A stretch of 64,000 nt of DNA from Styela clava (taxonomy: Eukaryota; Chordata; Ascidiacea; Stolidobranchia; Styelidae). Shown piece by piece: positions 44,457 through 57,329 of the stretch; position 1 is the stretch's first letter, and the number at the start of each line of letters is the position of its first letter. The position numbers were made by a program, and so were the translations under genes. The DNA lies in contig NC_135251.1 of assembly GCF_964204865.1 (NCBI RefSeq), positions 16,120,001 to 16,184,000 on the forward strand, read 5' to 3'. Below the pieces are notes generated by a model, which searched no databases, was not told the DNA's origin, and saw nothing but the letters and a program-made list of their open reading frames with translations.

Positions 44457-46810
44457 GAGTTGATAACTTATATATCTTTATACAAATATATAGTAGAAGC
44501 TTACATATATATTTGTTTTATAATGGACCTTCGAAATAAACATCGATTAATAAGTACTTTTTCTGGTTAGCTGACAAATTGTTTTGATAAAAAATTCCAT
44601 CTATTTTATTACTATAAATCCACTTCACAAGCTCTTATCGCTCAGGTTCTGCATATTGTAGGAGTTTAAGATGGATACTCGAAGTCCGATATTCAGTATG
44701 ACTTTTGACATTTGTAGCCTATTGAACAAAGAAACGATTTCTCTAACTACATGCGGTCCATTTATATTAACAATACATATAGCTGCCCACGCACGACCTA
44801 TCTATGATATGTATATTGCTAAGTATGTTTCGACAATATGTCGCAAATAATGAGGTCTTTCCCGCAACTGTATTTGATAAAATGTAATTTTCCCGTCTAT
44901 GTTTCGGCCCAATACTAGGAAGGCCATTCAAACCACGATGGGGACAATTATTCATCTCCATCCACAACTCCAGTTGTCAAATAATGACACCTAACTGCCA
45001 AATTTGCGTCTCAGCAACCCCGATCCAGTATTACTGCGGAAAGCAGTAGACAATACAAACAGTTGATAGCATTTTGTAGATTTTATGGCACTTTGTATAA
45101 GCGCATTGTTGGCACTTGGTGGAATTGCGAATAGATTTATGAGTTTAGACGGTATGTATTTAGACAAGTTCAACTGTCTAGTGACAACTAAGACAGACTT
45201 TTGGTGAGTGTCTGTTTACCTGTGGTCAATCTTGAGCTAATTAAATATGAAATGGGTATTATGTTTAGAGCAGCAAAAATCCGCTCCACATACAAAATTC
45301 CATCTACATGATCCCGCGTGCCTTGAATATAATGTTATAATATGAAAGGTAGTATGTATATAAGTAAAGGTATTATGTATTTGTAAAAAGTAATAGGTTA
45401 GTTTCCTACACGAGCGCAATACTATGCGTGCCAAATCCCATACGCACATAGCCTGCAACGCATACGCTTATAAGCAAGTATGAACGAACTATAGGGCCTA
45501 TTCAGGAGCGAGCTTTTTATTATTATTATTAAATGATTACCGTCGTTTTGAAACGCACAATGTGTTGCCGTTAATATTATTTTATTTATTCTTTGATCTG
45601 ATGTCGTGCGAATCAAGATCGTGGCCATAACACAAGAGAAAATTTCGTTTGTTTCAATAGTCAGTTGCCTGCCTCATTCTTGCTGTCACGCTCACGCGCG
45701 TCGCATGGCTTGACTCATTCGCGATGCAACGCTGCTGTTAAATGGATCTGTTCAATCGATCAATTCATTCATTAGTCATACGCTTGTATCGTAGATGCGC
45801 TACTTGAGTGTACAGCACATCCAATATGTTCTTAGTTTATAAGTAATAAAGCGCAAGAACGTTGTGATTTTCAGGGCACAACGTCGGTGATAAAAAAGCC
45901 TATGTAAAATCGGACTCAAAAATTTAGACAGGCGAGCGCAAAGCATCGTTGACAATGAAGTGTTATAGCCAGCATACAAATTTATTGACATAAGTGTGGT
46001 CAGGTGTGTGTAGTGTAGTAATAGGCTTGATTCAAAAGGAACTCTCAGTCAGAATAATCTAGACCTTATACAAAGTTATATAATTCTTTCAGATTAGTTG
46101 TGTGGTCATGGGCATAATTCTAACTTGCGGGAAATAGTACAGTACTATACCAAACGAAAGGCTATAAATATACATTTTGCCTTGCCACATGTAGAATGGA
46201 ATATGTTCTACGAAAGTTGTTCTTAGCGTGGGTTATGTCATGTATTACGATAACTAAACAACGGGCAATTTAATTCAAAGTACGTTCATGGTTCAAATTA
46301 CTTATTGATTGGTACTAAAATTATAAAATATCATTTTGACGTTCCTGTGTTTACTTACAATAAACGGAAATTTTGAGACCCACCACCTGGAACGTACGCG
46401 TGTTATTTGAAACACGGTTTTTATGCTATAAATGCGGCGTGCGATTGATATTAAATTATCGAATAATAATTGCGGTTTATCGCAAACCAGTAAAAGTGGA
46501 CCGCAACAACAACACCGCTTCCATTTACATACGATAACCGTAAATTAGGCTTGTTATATGCAGTCATACTTAATTTTCAAATTTATATACGCAGTAATGG
46601 AATGGCCTTTCGACACCGCGCGCTTGTTTGTTTGTTGCTTCCTATTTGATCGCGCAGGGTGGTATCATATGTTGCAGCATGCATATACTCTATCAGGACT
46701 TCCGAAATCCTTGCGGTCGCATTTTCTGTTGGTTGATTGCAGGTTATATTGTCGAATTCTAATGTTTTTATTTCAACTCAAATGCAGGTCCTATCGCTTG
46801 TGCATATATA
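44457..46810. other. Intergenic region between the two fucosyltransferase genes
   Basis: No supported gene. A short TTATTATTATTATTA run lies at ~45,519. The frame at 46,558-46,836 overlaps the start of gene B out of frame and has no support. The promoter of gene B must lie here, but no clear TATA box was identified. Confidence 0.5.
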
Positions 46811-49800
46811 ATGGAAAACGAATACAATTCAACTAGTTTGTCCATACGATGTAAAATAGCTGTTATTATAGTAACGATATTCGTGTTATTGGAAATTACC
46901 ACTGTGAGTCATTGGGAAAATAAAAACTTGAAATACTCCCCGTGGAACCTAAACCACCAGTTTTGGAAGAGTGTATACATGGGCATAAACCCGATAAATA
47001 TTTCCGACATTGTTCTGTATAACCAACGAACGGCGGGATTACTTTCTGAAAAAGATAAAGATGAACTGAAAATAAGGTTGGCAAATGCAACAGACAAAAA
47101 GGTATGATTGTGAAAAGTTCTTAGCTAAACGTTAGTCAGTATGTAAACGATTTTGTAAAATAACGTTACCTAGTAGCATGGTGGATTTATGAGTGAAGTG
47201 AATTTTATTTGTTTCTATGCTACGGCCGTGGGCTTCCAGATAAATATAAACGAGAAAACAATTGGCGATCTCTTCATCTAATCACCAAGCGGTATCCGGT
47301 CGAATTTGTCTTGTAATACGCCTGTCCCAATAAATGATATTTGTACAACCATCATGTTTCCCTCTCGACTTCAAAATTCGTTCCGAAAATTCAATGTTTA
47401 ACAAGGATTACTCACATGGCTTATTTGTCAATATGGGATGGTTATGAGTATATTTGAGATTTCAATAATGGTTAATATGTGTCCCATATTTTCTTTACAT
47501 GGATTTATTTGGGAAATAAAATGAGGTTTAATTCGTTATCGAGTGCTTTTTCATTCACGTCGAACCAACGTCGTTCCTCAGTCAAAACAAATGTTGCGAC
47601 ACTGAGAATGTTTATTGAACAAATAATTATTACTATTCTGTGGTAAGATTCGTTAAATCGGTCTATTGGGAAATCTGTGTATATAGCAAACCATAATTCC
47701 CATGAGGACGTTATAACTTCGTCTTAAAGTCAGGTTCATAGATAATCGAAGTTAGGAACTTTATCTTGGCGCAAATGATCTAAAAAATTTCATTAACAAA
47801 TATTTTCACGAATATGAACATTATTACATTCGAGAAGCTTTTTGCTGAACACATGGATTGTTATAATCTAAAACTTCCTGACAATGGTGAAATAGGTAAA
47901 TTTAATCTCTTCAGCATCGTTGTATCATTTAGAAGGGGGGGGCGGGGAGGGCTTATAACGACGTCTAAGAAACGTTTCGCACTATTTCTTTAAAACAACT
48001 CGTTTGAAATATTTGAAATGAAACTGAACATTTTGTTTTCATTTTGATTCAGGTTATTTTAGTATGGATCCCTGGTTTTGGGGTGAAGGGTGCAGTCAGT
48101 ATCGACGCGGTGAAATGCGGAAATTGCGAAGTGACTTACGATAGAGATAAGGTAAGATAAGTTGTTTTCTACTTTTATTGTTATTGTTGACACAATCGTC
48201 AGTAACCCAGTTCTCTTCACGAGAGATAAACAGAAAACTTGAACGCCTAACCGTCCTTGAAACAGAATGCTTTGGTTTATTACGTTACAGTTCTATTTAT
48301 TCCAAGCAAACTGATTCGTAAACTGTATGTTAGCTCTCAGGATATGACAAACGTTCATCTTCGTATTCAGTGGGATTTAGTGCGACAAGAATTCACATTG
48401 GTTGAATGATATTCAATAATTATTTTAAATTTAATGTTATTCAATTATCTTTGAACGTTCGGTAATATATCGGGATTGGTAACTGACTTCGAAATTGACC
48501 TTTTTAACGCCAGCAGTCATGTTCCCAATTATTCAATGGGTTCACCAAGTCTGGTAGCGATCGTATTCTAATATGGGCAATTTAATTTTTAATTGACTAA
48601 ATTTATACCAGAAAGGCATTTCTACCTCTATAGCCTAATCCATCACAAAACATAAATAATTGAAAAAGCCGCATGATCGCTCACCACGGATTTGAATGGA
48701 TCTTGAACTGAATTGAATTAAATAATAGTCTCGAACCAAACGATGAACCATTGTTCGGTAGTCGAGAAACTTTTGAGTTCCTTTTTTCTGCTTTCATCAC
48801 ATTTAATATTGATACATTATTTTAGCTTAATGACGAAAGCACTGCCGCAGTTATCATGCATTTCGACGCAATAAGACCTGGAAATGTTCCTACCACAAGG
48901 TATGTGGCCCTTTTATTTTTTCATTCCAATCAAAATTCTGATATTCAAATTTCAATATTCCACGGAACGATAGTAATATATTACCATAAATGACAAAGGA
49001 GGCGAATTTTCTATATAACATTTGTGTGAGAACTTGTTTGAAACGCCTGCATTTTTGTTGCAAGTCTGTCCTTGGCCTATGATTGAAATAGTTCATACTG
49101 AATATTGTCTTTACATTACAAGTGGCATCAGTGCTATCGCGCTCACAGACAGTTCTACTAGTAAGACAGATATTTATTCATTTTAGAAATCCGAAACATC
49201 TTTATATATTTTGGGATATGGAATCGACTGCGACACTTAAAGTAGTTCGAGGAGTATCTCTTCAGTTCGAAGACTCTATTCAATTTAACGCTTCATGGAC
49301 ACACAGGTAAAATACTCAATTTTGGTCATCGATATCATTGTTTTGTGCATTTTGTATTATTTCACTTGCTATATGTTCCAAAATAGCTGCGAAGCATTCT
49401 AATTTCAATGTTTTAACGTGTTTCACACTCTCACTCCGAACAGTTTTTCGCCATATTTTCTGTTGGTAGTCAACTGGCTATACTGTAGAAATTTGCCTTA
49501 TTCTGACAAGAACAACTACTATTCTCCGTAGGTTTGAATTTTGAATGACAATGAAACTATGTATGATTATATCCTACAGGTAATTCTGTTTTTGTCAGAA
49601 AATTCATTAGAACGATACTACTCATTCCGTTTGATCACATGTCTCATAATATGTATATATTCTTTCTACTCAAAAATTTCAGACGAGATTCAAGTTTCCA
49701 CGCACCGTATGGAAATTATCACACGTTGACTCAAATTTTGGAAAGCAATAAACTTACACCTGAAGAGTTACTCAAAAAGAAAACGAAAACCGCCGTCGCC

Positions 49801-50803
49801 ATTGTATCAAATTGTGCCATTACTCCGGGTGCTAAGACACGAATTAGATTATTACAAGAACTTGAGAAAATGGGATTTAATTTAGAAGGATATGGAGGTT
49901 GTTTTGGAAATAAAAATTTTCCCAACCACGGTGATAAAAATTATCACGATGCGGTTCAAAAATACAAGTTTTATTTTGCCTTTGAAAATTCTTATCACTG
50001 TAAAGACTACATCACTGAAAAATTTTTCAACAACGCCCTAATGTCTAATGCTGTTCCAGTTGTCTGGGGACCCAAGAGAGAAGATTATGAAGCTATTGCT
50101 CCCCCCGGTTCTTTCATTCATGTGGACGATTTTTCATCTTTGAAAGAACTTGCGAATTATATTAAATATCTTGACCGAAATGATACCGCATATTTAGAAT
50201 ATTTGAGGTGAGTGTTTATTTTATCAAGATATTTTTGAATCCTAATATACATGATAAAACACTCCAACGCTTCAATTTGTTAATATCTAATTATGAGCTA
50301 CGGCGTTTCATAACATAGTTTAGTTTCTATTTGCCATAATCCTAACTGATGCTTTCGGTCTGTATTTTAAAATAGGCCAAATATTTGGTGACATCAATAT
50401 TTTCCCAATCTTGCTTTTTTGTGTGATCCAATTGCAATTACGCATTTTCACCCACTATCCTGTTTGCAAGAACCACTTTTGCTATGAGCATCTTTGTCAA
50501 GCATGATTTGGTGATAAAACGAGCATTTGTATGTGTCCAACAAAGCATGTAAATGATAAGTTTACTTTCAGATGGCTGACCTTGAAACCAAGTGATATGC
50601 CACGATACGGACTTGAAGGAGGATGGTGCCACATTTGTCGAGCATTGCACGGGATAAATGTCGACGATATATATCATCCAAAATATGATCCGGCCAACCC
50701 TGAAAGGCCTTTGTTTACAAAAGGGTTAGCACCGCGAACGATAAAACCAAGTCTCAGCGGATGGTTCTATGGAGAAGAAAATCCAGAATGTTTCAATACG
50801 TAA
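46811..50803 (+). CDS. Alpha-1,3-fucosyltransferase (GT10), gene B, six exons
   Basis: Exons: 46,811-47,101; 48,053-48,151; 48,826-48,899; 49,187-49,306; 49,683-50,207; 50,572-50,803 (1,341 bases, 446 residues plus stop). Exons 2, 3, 4 and 6 have exactly the lengths of gene A (99, 74, 120, 232), with the same intron phases. Features: cytoplasmic MENEYNSTSLSIRCK, membrane anchor ~16-35, a stem, then CGNCEVTYDRDK, LYIFWDMES, FNASWTHR, SNCAITPGAKTR, FENSYHCKDYITEKFF, VPVVWG and GWCHICRALHG. It has the same predicted role as gene A: Golgi transfer of fucose from GDP-fucose. NxS/T sites include NIS, NAT and NAS; the NAS site aligns with NGT of gene A. Tandem duplication is the evident origin. Both copies are free of breaks, so both are probably active, perhaps with different substrates or expression. 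Confidence 0.93.
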
Positions 50804-51430
50804 ATGAAATGAGTGATTGAAAATGGATTGTTCCTCATGTCAATTGCTATACGCTTACCTTTGTTACATGAGAGCAACCCACACCCTGGTACACTATTTA
50901 TTCAAGTGTCCACCATCCAGCTGTTAGACGAGTATTCTTAACATCAACATGCTAAACAAAACTAGTGATTGATTTTCACTCAAGAAAATATATATGAAGC
51001 TGTACTCGTCAATTCATCCACTGTGTTATTCTTGCATGGTGCCCACGTTATTATGGGCACAAAGATCACTCGAGGCGTTAACAAAAATAATATATCTGGG
51101 CTACAGTGAAACTGCCATTTTGTGTAACTATTCTTCTTGTGGCGTGAATCACTCCTTTCCTAAATATTGAAACTATCTTTTTGCAGTTGTTTTAGACTAA
51201 GTAGTAAATATATATTTAAATTTTCTGCGATTGTTTGATTCTGTAAAATGTGAATCAGCAATCTATTATTTCCAGAAATTGAAAGCAATCTATTATTTCC
51301 AGAAATTGAACAATGAAACCTAGATTGTCCTTGGGCGAGATATTCGACGCTGTAATTTATTTCTTCTGCTGTGTCGATGACTGAAGCTTCCTGTACCAAA
51401 AGTTAGTAAATGTAATTCAATGTAATTTTG
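50804..51430. other. 3' flank of gene B
   Basis: No gene is supported and no clear AATAAA was seen soon after the stop. It contains a perfect-looking 27-bp tandem pair at 51,258-51,311. Confidence 0.45.
51258..51311. repeat. 27-bp tandem duplication
   Basis: GCAATCTATTATTTCCAGAA plus seven bases, twice in a row, differing only at the last base. Confidence 0.9.
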
Positions 51431-52206
51431 ATGGCCTCCCGAGTGAAAGACCTTGAAGACCGTGTCATCGATTGCACTGATGGTAGCTACGATCATCGGA
51501 TTAGGGATTATTTTGTTGATTTTTATGAACGATACACAAAATTTCTAACGGTTAGGACGATTCCTATTTATTCTGAAGATAGTTATTTTGTAACTTGGTC
51601 ATGTCCTGCTAAACTGTGTAGCGACAAAGAAGTTCGCCAGTTTTACAAGTTCTCTGCGATTAAAATACGAGTGTCGCTCTGGCGCCGAAAACCTCTGGCT
51701 CCTACATATCCGCATTTACGCGTATCTAATATTTGGCCCTTCAAAATTTACCAGGTAATCCATATTTCAATAGCCTGCTTCAACTGCACGCGTTCCTCGA
51801 TGTATTAGCCATGTTCCACTGAGAGAAGGTTGGATATGGCCATTCATGCTAGGAAAGGTCCACTTCATATGCGGATAAAACTAAACGTTTCTGTTCATGT
51901 GCTGATTTTCATGACTGTAATTTGAAGCCATTCTAGGTGTCGTCGTCCATCAGCAGTGATTTTACAACTTGCTTTCTTCTATTTCTGTTCGTAAATTTAT
52001 CGCGGTCGACTTGTGTAAATAAAATTCGGCAAGCTCATAATTCGATGTCTGAATACACAACTGGATTTAGTGCAATGTTGATTGTAAGAAACACGATGGC
52101 TGCAAGGACTTGTGTAGTATTGGGTCATCACTTCCTTAAGCAATTTAGGAAAGCTGGTTTGAGATGGGGGAAAAATATTTCTCCCGCCGATTTTTTGAAA
52201 GAGTAG
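51431..52206 (+). CDS. Unrecognised two-exon candidate gene
   Basis: Exon 1 (51,431-51,754) starts with ATG (MASRVKDLEDRVIDCTDG) and is 108 codons, ending at a CAG|GTAATC donor. Exon 2 (51,937-52,206) follows a TTCTAG acceptor in the same phase and is 89 codons with stop TAG. The 197-residue product has an acidic/basic N-terminal half rich in aromatic residues (YFVDFYERY, NIWPFKIYQ), then a hydrophobic stretch (TCFLLFLFVNL) early in exon 2 and a basic end (KQFRKAGLRWGK). I recognise no domain. The matching phase and long open frames support a gene; the lack of homology, and a hydrophobic stretch in the middle of the protein, are reasons for doubt. It could be part of a longer gene or a decayed one. 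Confidence 0.35.
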
Positions 52207-53360
52207 TAATAAAGACCAAATGGGCATTTAATTAAATTTAAATTAAGCAAATGTTACGTTTATATGAAAGTCTATTTTTGAGGCAGTCAATGATGAACTG
52301 ACTAAAAACAGAAATGAGAATTGTACACCTAATTTGCCTAAACTTTTTTAAATCTTGAAATAATCGCGAAGAAAATATTTGGTTTATTCCGATTTAATAT
52401 CTTGCTATGACTGAAAATCATTCACTGCGCCACTCTAAGAAATGTTCGGTAAATTTTACCGTCATTTTAGGGGTAAAAAATTAAAAAATAAGGTCGGTAA
52501 ACTGATTCACCGACAAATGTCGGTATTAATCACCGACATTGGAGGCGTGGCATTAGTCAATGTTGGGCGCGCACACTGGTAAAGAAGAGCAGCCAATCAG
52601 ACGCTATATTTCAAACGCGTAATTTATCACGCGCGGTTTTTTGTTGCTTTACTCCTTAATTTGTCCGTTTGATTTGACGAATTCCAGACTTTTGGACTTC
52701 GATATTTGGTCAGCCGACATTTATATCTTGGTCGCTTTTGTTCTTACTGCAGTAATGCGTTGGCAGTATTTCTCTAAGCCTAAGGCAATGCATCTTGGAT
52801 TCAATAATGTCAGTGCAGGTGTTGTGTTATTTAGTGCTGGTTATTAATGTATTGTTCAGTGTGATTATGGGGCAGTCTGGAAGTAGGGTAAGATCTATAC
52901 CGTACCAATTACTGAATTAATATATATATGAATACATACAGACATATGTACTGCTGTACTGGCTACAACAGTCTGACAGTACAGTAGACTATACGGTACT
53001 GGTATAAGGTTGATTGGATGCAGATCCATGTTACGCCTGTCGATACTTAACACAGCCAGAGCTTAATTCGTATTACCAAGTCTGAATTTTTTTTTGTCTG
53101 TAGACTGGCAAATGTCAGAATGTTGAAATGACAATACAATATCTGAATATGCCCTCTTTACAGCTCTAGACTTGAAATGTTAACATCTAATTACTGAATC
53201 AAGATAAACCGTCAAATTACCAACAGCTTTATGATGATCGCAAACCCAGACTGGACTACAGGGAACACATGAACAGGGGAAGGGGTGACGTTGCTCTACA
53301 CCCAGAAACCGTGGCTTGAAGAATATGGCATTAGAATAAACAGGTATCAATGGGTCTCCC
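52207..53360. other. Gene-free stretch upstream of foldback elements
   Basis: No supported gene. At 52,445-52,560 there is a locally self-complementary region (GGTAAATTTTACC, then two ACCGACAnTGTCGGT-like inverted motifs), which may be a small unknown MITE or structured element. The 68-codon frame at 52,641 has no support. Confidence 0.4.
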
Positions 53361-53389
53361 TAAAACCAGGCACTTGCGAATTCAGGCAC
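53361..53389 (+). repeat. Fragment of the ~424-bp repeat left of the foldback element
   Basis: CTAAAACCAGGCACTTGCGA matches the ACTAAAACCAGGCACTTGTG line of the 424-bp units at 60,474 and 60,895. The 6.1-kb foldback element is therefore inserted in the 424-bp repeat near its outer edge. Confidence 0.65.
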
Positions 53390-55020
53390 CATTTCAGGAC
53401 CTAGGTAAAGCTAGCGGACACTTCCAGCAGACAGTTACCAATTTTTCCAAATTTGAACCCGCCATGTTCCACGACAGTTGTCGCGAATTCACTTAATTGC
53501 GGCTACATTGATGCAAAAAATTAGGCGATTCTCCCTTTTAGAAACTGACGACAGACCTGAAACATAAAAAAAAAAAAAAATGATTGAAACAACACATTTT
53601 TTCCTCGGTAAAATGAATTATTGCTCAGAAGCTCATTTATCGACAAAATCTAAAATTTAACTGAGTTGAAGCGTAATTTATGCAAGAAATATTTTTTTCT
53701 CATGCAATTCATTAATACAGTGTATTTGATGAAGATATATAAAACATATATTAAATTTTAAAAAAATTCCACCATGCGGAAAGTTGGGAAATACCCCCCA
53801 ATTTAAGGAAAATTTTTAAGAAATCGTCAATATAACTCAGTTAAAAGCGTAATTTATGCAGGAAATAATATTTTCTCATCCAATTCAATAATACAGTGTA
53901 TTTGTTGGACAAATATAAAATACATATTGAAATTTAAAAATAATCCACCGTGCGGAAAGTAGGGAAATTCCCCTCAATTGAAGAAAAAAATATAAGAAAT
54001 CGTCAATTTGACTCAGTTAAAGCGTAATTTAGGTAAGAATGAATTTTTTCTCATCCAATTCATTAATGCAGTGTGTTTGGTAGACAAATATAGAATACAT
54101 ATTAAAATTTAAAAAAAATCCACCGTGCGCAAAGTAGGGAAATTCCCCCCAATTGAAGAAAAAAATATAAGAAATCGTCAATTTGACTCAGTTAAAGCGT
54201 AATTTAGGCAAGAAGGATTTTTTTCTCATCCAATTCATTAATGCAGTGTGTTTGGTGGACAAATATAAAATACCTATTAGAATTTAAAAAAAATCCACCG
54301 TGCGGAAAGTAGGGTAATTCCCCCCAATTAAAGAAAAAAATATAAAAAATTGTCAATTTAACTCAGGTAAAGCGTAATTTAGGTAAGAAAGAATTTTTTC
54401 TCATCCCATTCATTAATGCAGTGTGTTTGGTGGACAAATATAAAATACATATTGAAATTTAAAAAAAATCCACCATGCGGAAAGTAGGGAAATTCCCCCC
54501 AATTAAAGAAAAAAATATAAAAAATTGTCAATTTAACTCAGGTAAAGCGTAATTTAGGTAAGAAGGAATTTTTTCTCACCCAATTCATTAATGCAGTGTG
54601 TTTGGTGGACAAATATAAAATACATATCAAGATTTAAAAAAAAATCCACCGTGCGGAAAGTAGGGAAATTCCCCCTAATTAAAGAAAAAAATATAAGAAA
54701 TCGTCAATTTAACACAGTTAAAGCGTAATTTAGATAGGAAGGAATTTTTTCCCATCCCATTCATTGATACAGTATATTTGGTGAATATATATAAAACACA
54801 TAGTAAATTTAAAAAAAATTCCACCGTGCGGAAAATAGGGAAATTCTCCCAATTTGATGAAAATATTTAAGAAATAGTCTAATTAACTTACTTAAAGCGT
54901 AATTTATGCAAGAAAGAATATTTTCTCATCCAATTCATTGATACAGTGTATTTGGTGGACAAGTATAAAATACATATTAAAATTTAAAAAAAATCCACCG
55001 TGCGGAAAGTAGGGAAATTC

Positions 55021-55125
55021 GGTACTCCCGAAATATGAGCACAAAGATGACGCACCACCTGAAAATAGTAGGTGTACCAGGATAGGTTTAGCTTTAGAAT
55101 CCAGATTGTACGCTTTCGGGAGCGC
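55021..55125. mobile_element. Diverged 105-bp foldback MITE within satellite unit (left arm, first)
   Basis: Ends GGTACTCCCGAAATATGAGC and (mirrored) GCGCTCCCGAAAGCGTAC. It is related to the 110-bp MITE family (interior AAGATGACGCACCACCTGAA). It sits exactly after a GTAGGGAAATTC unit segment. Confidence 0.8.
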
Positions 55126-55607
55126 AGGAAATACCCCATTTATGCAAGAAATAATTTTTTCTCATCCTATTCATTAATACAGGGTATTTGATAAAGATGT
55201 ATAAAACACATATTGAATTTAAAAAAAATTCTATCATGCGGAAAGTTGGGAAATACCCCCCAATTTAAGAAAAAGTTTTAAGAAATCGTCAATTTAACTC
55301 AGTTAAAACGTAATTTATGCAGGAAAGAATATTTTCTCATCCAATTCATTGATACAGTGTATGTGGTGGACAAATATAAAATACATATTGAAATTTAAAA
55401 AAAATCCACCGTGCGGAAAGTAGGGAAATTCCCCCCAATTAAAGAAAAAAATATAAAAAATTGTCAATTTAACTCAGGTAAAGCGTAATTTAGGTGAGAA
55501 GGAATTTTTTCTCATCCAATTCATTAATGCAGTGTGTTTGGTGGACAAGTATAAAATACATATTAAAATTTAAAAAAAATTCCACCGTGCGGAAAGTAGG
55601 GAAATCC

Positions 55608-55712
55608 GGCGCTCCCGAAATATGAGCACAAAGATGACGCACCACCTGAAAATAGTAGGTGTACCAGGATAGGTTTAGCTTTAGAATCTAGATTGTACGC
55701 TTTCGGGAGCGC
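55608..55712. mobile_element. Same MITE, second copy in left arm
   Basis: Nearly identical to 55,021-55,125 and in the same position within its repeat unit, ~587 bp further on. It was therefore copied together with the satellite, not independently inserted. Confidence 0.8.
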
Positions 55713-55768
55713 AGGGAATACCCCATTTATGCAAGAAATAATTTTTTCTCATCCTATTCATTACAAGT

Positions 55769-57329
55769 CAATAATGAACTGTGACATCATAAACATGTCT
55801 GGCGAGAAATGAAATTTGATAATTCAAGTTTATTTATTTTTTCCAACCAGTAAAAAATAAATAAATAACACAGGCACAAATTACAAGAAAATAGTACACA
55901 GTTTTATTAGGGAAGGGAAGTCGCGGGGAATCAAGAATGGTTCGAACACCGACAACCGAAGTACTACTGTTATTATTGAATGAACAATGAATAAGGTGAA
56001 CAATAAACACAATGAATAAGGGGAACACTAAACACAATAAAAAAAGTGAACACTAAAAACAAATACGTTACGGCCAGCGGTTCCCAAACTATGGGTCACG
56101 ACCCACTGGTGGGTTGCAAAAGGAATCTTAGTGGGTCGTGAAAAGATGTAGAAAGATATGATTAATTATATACTGTATACTGGTTATTAGGATCGGTAGT
56201 GACTCGAGTACGTAAATCTTCGAAAAAACAAAAGAAATTAAATCAAATTTAAATTCTAATATGTGAAAGTTTCCGTTTTACGATCTTCTCAAAGGAACAA
56301 AAATATGCTACACAATGTGGCTTTTTTACGCATAGCAGTTTTGTACACTGTACAGCACTTCTTACCGTGTTTTCCCGAAATTTAGACAGGATTTAGATTT
56401 ATTTTCTTTTGAAGAATAACACTATGTTTTTTTTTTTGGAAGAGGTCTTTTGTGTTCATTTATCAAAAATAAAATTACATTGTAGAAAATCACGAGATTT
56501 TTTTAATAAACTTTATATAAAAACCGACATCCATTCCGACATGCAATTCTTTTTATAATTTGAATGTTAGACGGCTGTTTTTCTAATTGGGCACTAGTTG
56601 CAGAATTTGTTATTATATGAGGGAAATTATTATCAAAGTTATTTGAGATTTGGGCAAAAAGGTATAGTGCATGGACATAGCAGCAATACAAAAATAATAT
56701 AACTTGAATACCTAATGAAATAAACGTTTATTTCTAATGCAAATCAAATGTACCGCGATGACAAAATTATATGAATTATGAAATACAATTCCATTGCTAT
56801 TAATGCTCGTCGAATATTGAAAAAGAAATCATAAATATTTTACGTATTAAATTAAAAAGATCATAAGATCTTCGTGTCAGTCCAAGAAGTTTAAACAATG
56901 AATCAGGAACCACCAGGACGAAGACACATCATTTATCACATCCTTTGACTTGAATGAGATTTTTACATTCCGTATTTCGATGTTAGTATTGACTCGTGAA
57001 TACATCATATAGAATTCACACTGGTGTTCAAAAACACGACCTGAAAAACAAAGCATAGAAAAATAGTTTGCGAAAAAATTGCGTCATAACCAGTGGTGGG
57101 ATTAAGCCGGTTCGCACCGGTTCTATAGAACCGCTTCACGAAATTTTATGAGATGAGCGAACGGGTTAGAATTACTGGTTACTGTCAATGTTCTGTTTGC
57201 AACAGAACCGGCCGAAAAATATGACTTTTGTGATGGAACCGGCTGACAAAAAATTTGAATCACACCACTGGTCATAACATAATTAAATACAAAGACCTTG
57301 CATGATTTTATTATATTATTAAGTGCGAA
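55769..57329. other. Core of the foldback element
   Basis: 1.56 kb without a supported gene. A hAT-like left terminus (CAGCGGTTCCCAAACTATGG) lies at 56,075 without a visible partner, and a small complete hAT MITE at 57,091. Poly-T and AT-rich tracts fill the rest. Confidence 0.6.
57091..57270. mobile_element. 180-bp hAT MITE with perfect 8-bp target duplication
   Basis: It starts CAGTGGTGGGATTAAGCCGG and ends TTTGAATCACACCACTG. GTCATAAC flanks it on both sides (57,083-57,090; 57,271-57,278). The repeated word GAACCGG occurs inside. Confidence 0.9.

Larger units (their letters stand above)
53581..55768 (+). repeat. ~177-bp tandem array, left foldback arm
   Basis: About ten or eleven units. 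Each contains a TTAAAGCGTAATTTA core, TTTTTTCTCATCCAATTCAT, CACTG/CAGTGTATTTGG text and CCACCGTGCGGAAAGTAGGG. Spacing of the GCGTAATTTA landmark is 173-182 bases. Two units carry a diverged foldback MITE. Confidence 0.9.
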
